In this document: piece after piece, positions 6,277-6,860 of the stretch
Layout: every line of letters begins with the position of its first letter
How positions within the stretch are numbered: position 1 is the stretch's first letter
Assembly (NCBI GenBank): GCA_003161495.1
Contig: PMOP01000348.1
Location: 1 to 6,860 of the forward strand
DNA length: 6,860 bases
Direction of reading: 5' to 3'
Source: Acidobacteriota bacterium
GTDB lineage: Bacteria > Acidobacteriota > Terriglobia > Acidiferrales > UBA7541
Made by a program: the position numbers and the translations under genes
The notes under the pieces: model-generated
Told to the model about the DNA's origin: nothing
What the model saw: only the letters and a program-made list of their open reading frames with translations
The model's database searches: none

Positions 6277-6300
6277 AGTGGGCGAGAGCCCACTTTTTTG
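6277..6300 (+). terminator. Intrinsic terminator in the rimP-nusA leader (probable attenuator)
   Basis: AGTGGGC (6277-6283) and GCCCACT (6288-6294) form a perfect 7-bp GC-rich stem closed by a GAGA (GNRA-type) tetraloop, followed by an unbroken T-run to 6299. This is a textbook Rho-independent terminator on the plus strand. It lies between the predicted promoter and the rimP start, 76 nt before the start codon, with no gene upstream in that direction for it to end. In Bacillus subtilis a leader terminator before the rimP (ylxS)-nusA operon serves NusA autoregulation. The same logic is inferred here. TGGGC at 6302-6306 could pair with GCCCA at 6288-6292 as a weak competing hairpin. Confidence 0.85.
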
Positions 6301-6375
6301 TTGGGCGGAGACTGGAACGCAAATTTCTGGTTCCGGTGGGAGATTGCGCCGGTTGGGGGTTACAGAAAGCGGGAA

Positions 6376-6825
6376 ATGGAAATCGAGCGCATCCGCGAGG
6401 CAGCCGAGCGCGTGGCGCGGTCGGTGGGCATGGAAGTGGTGGACGTGGAATGGAAGGTTGGCAAGGAACGCTTCCTGCGCGTTTACATCGATAAGCCGGA
6501 AGGCATCAGCCACAGAGACTGCGAGACGGTCAGCAACCAGTTGAGCGTAATCCTCGATGTCGAGGATTTGGTTCCGGGGCCGCACTATATTTTGGAGGTA
6601 AGTTCTCCGGGTCTCGACCGGAAACTTACGAAGCCGGCGGAATTTGAGCGCTTCGCCGGGCGGCTAGCTAGAATTACCACTGTTGAGCCGGTGGATCATC
6701 AGAAATTTTTCGAGGGCCGTCTGGCGGGGGTCGCCGACGGAAAAGTACAGATCGAAGTCAAGGGCCGGGTGATTGCTTTGCCGATGGAAGGTATTCGCAA
6801 AGCGAACCTGGTTGTCGAATTTTGA
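6376..6825 (+). CDS. rimP: Ribosome maturation factor RimP
   Basis: The 149-residue product matches the usual RimP length (about 150 in E. coli). It begins MEIERIREAAERVARSVGME, a typical RimP N-terminal helix, followed by DVEWKVG and LRVYIDKPEGIS. The family signature YILEVSSPGLDR lies at residues 71-82, and the C-terminal SH3-like part ends KANLVVEF. RimP binds the free 30S subunit in the cytoplasm and helps it mature. The frame stays open upstream to an ATG at 6202, but that longer form would run through the predicted promoter and terminator and add 58 residues unlike RimP, so the 6376 start is preferred. The ribosome site is poor: only GGGA directly before the ATG. A probable nusA start follows 12 nt after the stop, the conserved rimP-nusA order. 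Confidence 0.93.
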   Translation: MEIERIREAAERVARSVGMEVVDVEWKVGKERFLRVYIDKPEGISHRDCETVSNQLSVILDVEDLVPGPHYILEVSSPGLDRKLTKPAEFERFAGRLARITTVEPVDHQKFFEGRLAGVADGKVQIEVKGRVIALPMEGIRKANLVVEF

Positions 6826-6837
6826 GATGAGGGACAG

Positions 6838-6860
6838 ATGGCCAATCTGCTGTACCAGAC
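6838..6860 (+). CDS. nusA: Transcription factor NusA, N-terminal fragment
   Basis: An ATG at 6838 opens a frame reading MANLLYQ before the window ends, compatible with NusA N-termini. GAGGGA (6829-6834) provides a ribosome site 3 nt away. The position 12 nt after rimP is the main support, since nusA follows rimP in most bacteria. Only seven full codons are visible, so the call rests on synteny. NusA binds RNA polymerase and affects pausing, termination and antitermination. Confidence 0.75.

Noticed and set aside
6202..6375. N-terminal extension of RimP from ATG at 6202
   Set aside because: The added 58 residues are unlike RimP and would be encoded by the predicted promoter and terminator. 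Starting at 6376 gives the usual family length.

Overview
The window looks like bacterial chromosomal DNA from a Gram-negative (two-membrane) organism. It has moderately high GC and carries a multihaem cytochrome / outer-membrane porin cluster. The gene content, and the cytochrome cluster lying beside a rimP-nusA operon, would fit Acidobacteriota or a similar soil or sediment lineage. That assignment is inference, because nothing in the window fixes the taxonomy.

Left and centre (1-5576, all minus strand). Read in the direction of transcription, from right to left, the genes are: a small predicted secreted protein (5576-5355); a periplasmic decahaem cytochrome of the MtrA/DmsE type with ten CxxCH motifs (5343-4363); an 884-residue MtrB/PioB-type outer-membrane beta-barrel (4308-1654); a small soluble monohaem cytochrome c (1531-1193); and a NapC/NirT-family, membrane-anchored multihaem cytochrome (907 to beyond position 1). 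The last gene has no stop in the window and is cut by the left edge. Together they form a nearly complete electron conduit. The NapC-type protein would take electrons from quinol in the inner membrane. The small cytochrome and the decahaem cytochrome would carry them across the periplasm. The barrel would sheathe the decahaem protein through the outer membrane. This is the plan of metal-reducing or iron-oxidising (Mtr/Pio) and extracellular DMSO-reducing (Dms) systems. No cell-surface terminal cytochrome or reductase is visible, so substrate and direction of electron flow are open.

Centre-right (5577-6219). This is a long non-coding divergent region between the leftward cytochrome cluster and the rightward rimP operon. 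It holds several inverted repeats. The main ones are a 16-bp near-palindrome (5728-5743) and, beside it, a possible sigma-54-type element (5706-5720), both upstream of the cytochrome cluster.

Right (6220-6860, plus strand). A sigma-70-like promoter is followed by a textbook intrinsic terminator inside the leader, then by rimP (6376-6825) and the first codons of a gene that fits nusA (6838 onward). A terminator between promoter and first gene suggests that rimP-nusA is controlled by transcription attenuation.
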